A stretch of 64,000 nucleotides of DNA from Bifidobacterium choerinum (GTDB lineage: Bacteria; Actinomycetota; Actinomycetes; Actinomycetales; Bifidobacteriaceae): positions 1 through 64,000 of the forward strand of contig NZ_JGYU01000004.1 in assembly GCF_000741135.1 (NCBI RefSeq), written 5' to 3'. The notes beneath the pieces are model-generated. The model was given only the letters and a program-made list of their open reading frames with translations, made no database searches and was not told where the DNA came from. A program made the position numbers and the translations under genes. Position 1 is the first letter of the stretch. Each line of letters starts with the position of its first letter. This document shows positions 63,426 through 64,000 of this stretch, in pieces.

Positions 63426-64000
63426 TCAGCGCCGGTTGTAGGAGACGACGGTGAGCGCCGAGGCGAAGTCGGCGTCGGTGTCCAGGTCGAATTCGCTGAC
63501 CGATCCGTTCGCCGGCCGTTCGCTCAGGTCGTAGCCCTCCGGCGCGAAGCGCTGCATGAGGCTCAGCAGCGTGTTGCCGTGGGAGATCTGCAGGACGTGG
63601 TCGCCGTCCCTGAGCGCCGGGTTCGACGCGATGAGCGCGTAGCCGCCGGCGATGCGCTCCCAGTACTCGTCGTCCGACTCGGCGTCGTGGAAGGGGTCGG
63701 CCTCCTTGAGGAAGTCGCGGGTCGCGGCGACGCCGTGGCGTTCGATGATCGCGTTGTAGGTGGGCGCGCCGTGCGGGCCGCCGGCGGCGAGCCACGCCAT
63801 GCCCATGTCCTGCCCTTCCCAGTAGCCGTAGCACTGCTCGCGGAAGTGCATGTCGCACACGAGCCGCGGGCGCATGTGGCCGTGGGATTCGTTGACGTCG
63901 AGGATGCGCTCGGCGGTGACCTGCGCGCGCGTCGTGTCCGAGCAGTAGGCGGCGGCGAAGTCGACGTCGGCGAGCAGTTCGCCGGCGTGCGCCGCGTCGT
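63426..64000 (-). CDS. Histidine phosphatase superfamily protein (5' end beyond window)
   Basis: At least 190 residues of a phosphoglycerate mutase-like phosphatase, read leftward from beyond the right edge. The SDTTRAQVTAERIL region (near 63930) is the conserved block after the RHG motif, which lies outside the window. The second catalytic histidine is in QISHGNTLLSL, and EQCYGYWEGQDMG matches the family's acid region. The substrate is unknown. It is upstream of the DUF948 pair on the same strand. Confidence 0.88.
   Translation of the reverse strand, partial: DAAHAGELLADVDFAAAYCSDTTRAQVTAERILDVNESHGHMRPRLVCDMHFREQCYGYWEGQDMGMAWLAAGGPHGAPTYNAIIERHGVAATRDFLKEADPFHDAESDDEYWERIAGGYALIASNPALRDGDHVLQISHGNTLLSLMQRFAPEGYDLSERPANGSVSEFDLDTDADFASALTVVSYNRR

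Overview
The window looks like a stretch of a high-GC actinobacterial chromosome, most probably a Bifidobacterium. The signs are strongly GC-biased codon use, a fused shikimate kinase/3-dehydroquinate synthase, a three-subunit pntA1-pntA2-pntB transhydrogenase, a sufB-D-C-S-U operon followed by a MIP18-type gene, and a very large cell-surface amylopullulanase of the ApuB type known from bifidobacteria. The species cannot be fixed from the sequence alone. No CRISPR array, rRNA, insertion sequence or prophage was seen. One tRNA gene, tRNA-Leu(GAG), is present.

Layout. 0-14 kb is housekeeping: a single-cysteine peroxiredoxin, glutamate synthase (gltB-gltD), hemW-lepA, rpsT, a TRIC-type membrane protein, ilvE and rplY. 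14.6-21 kb holds a membrane-anchored alpha/beta hydrolase with two compensating frameshifts, the transhydrogenase operon and an acyl-CoA ligase. 21-26.6 kb is a leftward operon of RNA and ribosome maintenance genes (rsmE, a HIT protein, phoH, ybeY, a CBS/CorC protein, era). 26.7-34 kb has tRNA-Leu, a SpoU methyltransferase and the SUF iron-sulfur cluster operon. 34-38.5 kb carries an L,D-transpeptidase, pyrG and an XRE-DUF4097 regulator.

38.6-49.3 kb is an accessory starch region read leftward: apuB (alpha-amylase plus pullulanase plus starch-binding modules), a secreted propeller-like surface protein broken by an in-frame amber codon, and a stand-alone alpha-amylase that looks like a partial copy of the apuB amylase half. 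LacI-type dyads lie upstream of apuB and of the surface protein, and a third lies beyond the end of the amylase, beside a decayed ABC-transporter fragment.

49.5-54.2 kb is an uncharacterised island. It has two paralogous single-pass membrane proteins with an unfamiliar N-terminal domain and, divergently, two unknown proteins and a GIY-YIG nuclease-like protein. Related AT-rich elements occur before three of its transcription units. This is the best place in the window to look for something undescribed.

54-64 kb returns to core functions: aroQ, the aroK-aroB fusion and aroC (shikimate pathway), a minimal prepilin-peptidase-like protein, mltG-ruvX-alaS, a DUF948 pair and a histidine phosphatase cut by the window edge. 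Most leftward operons are tightly packed with 1-12 bp gaps or short overlaps, and strong GC-rich hairpins separate many of the units.
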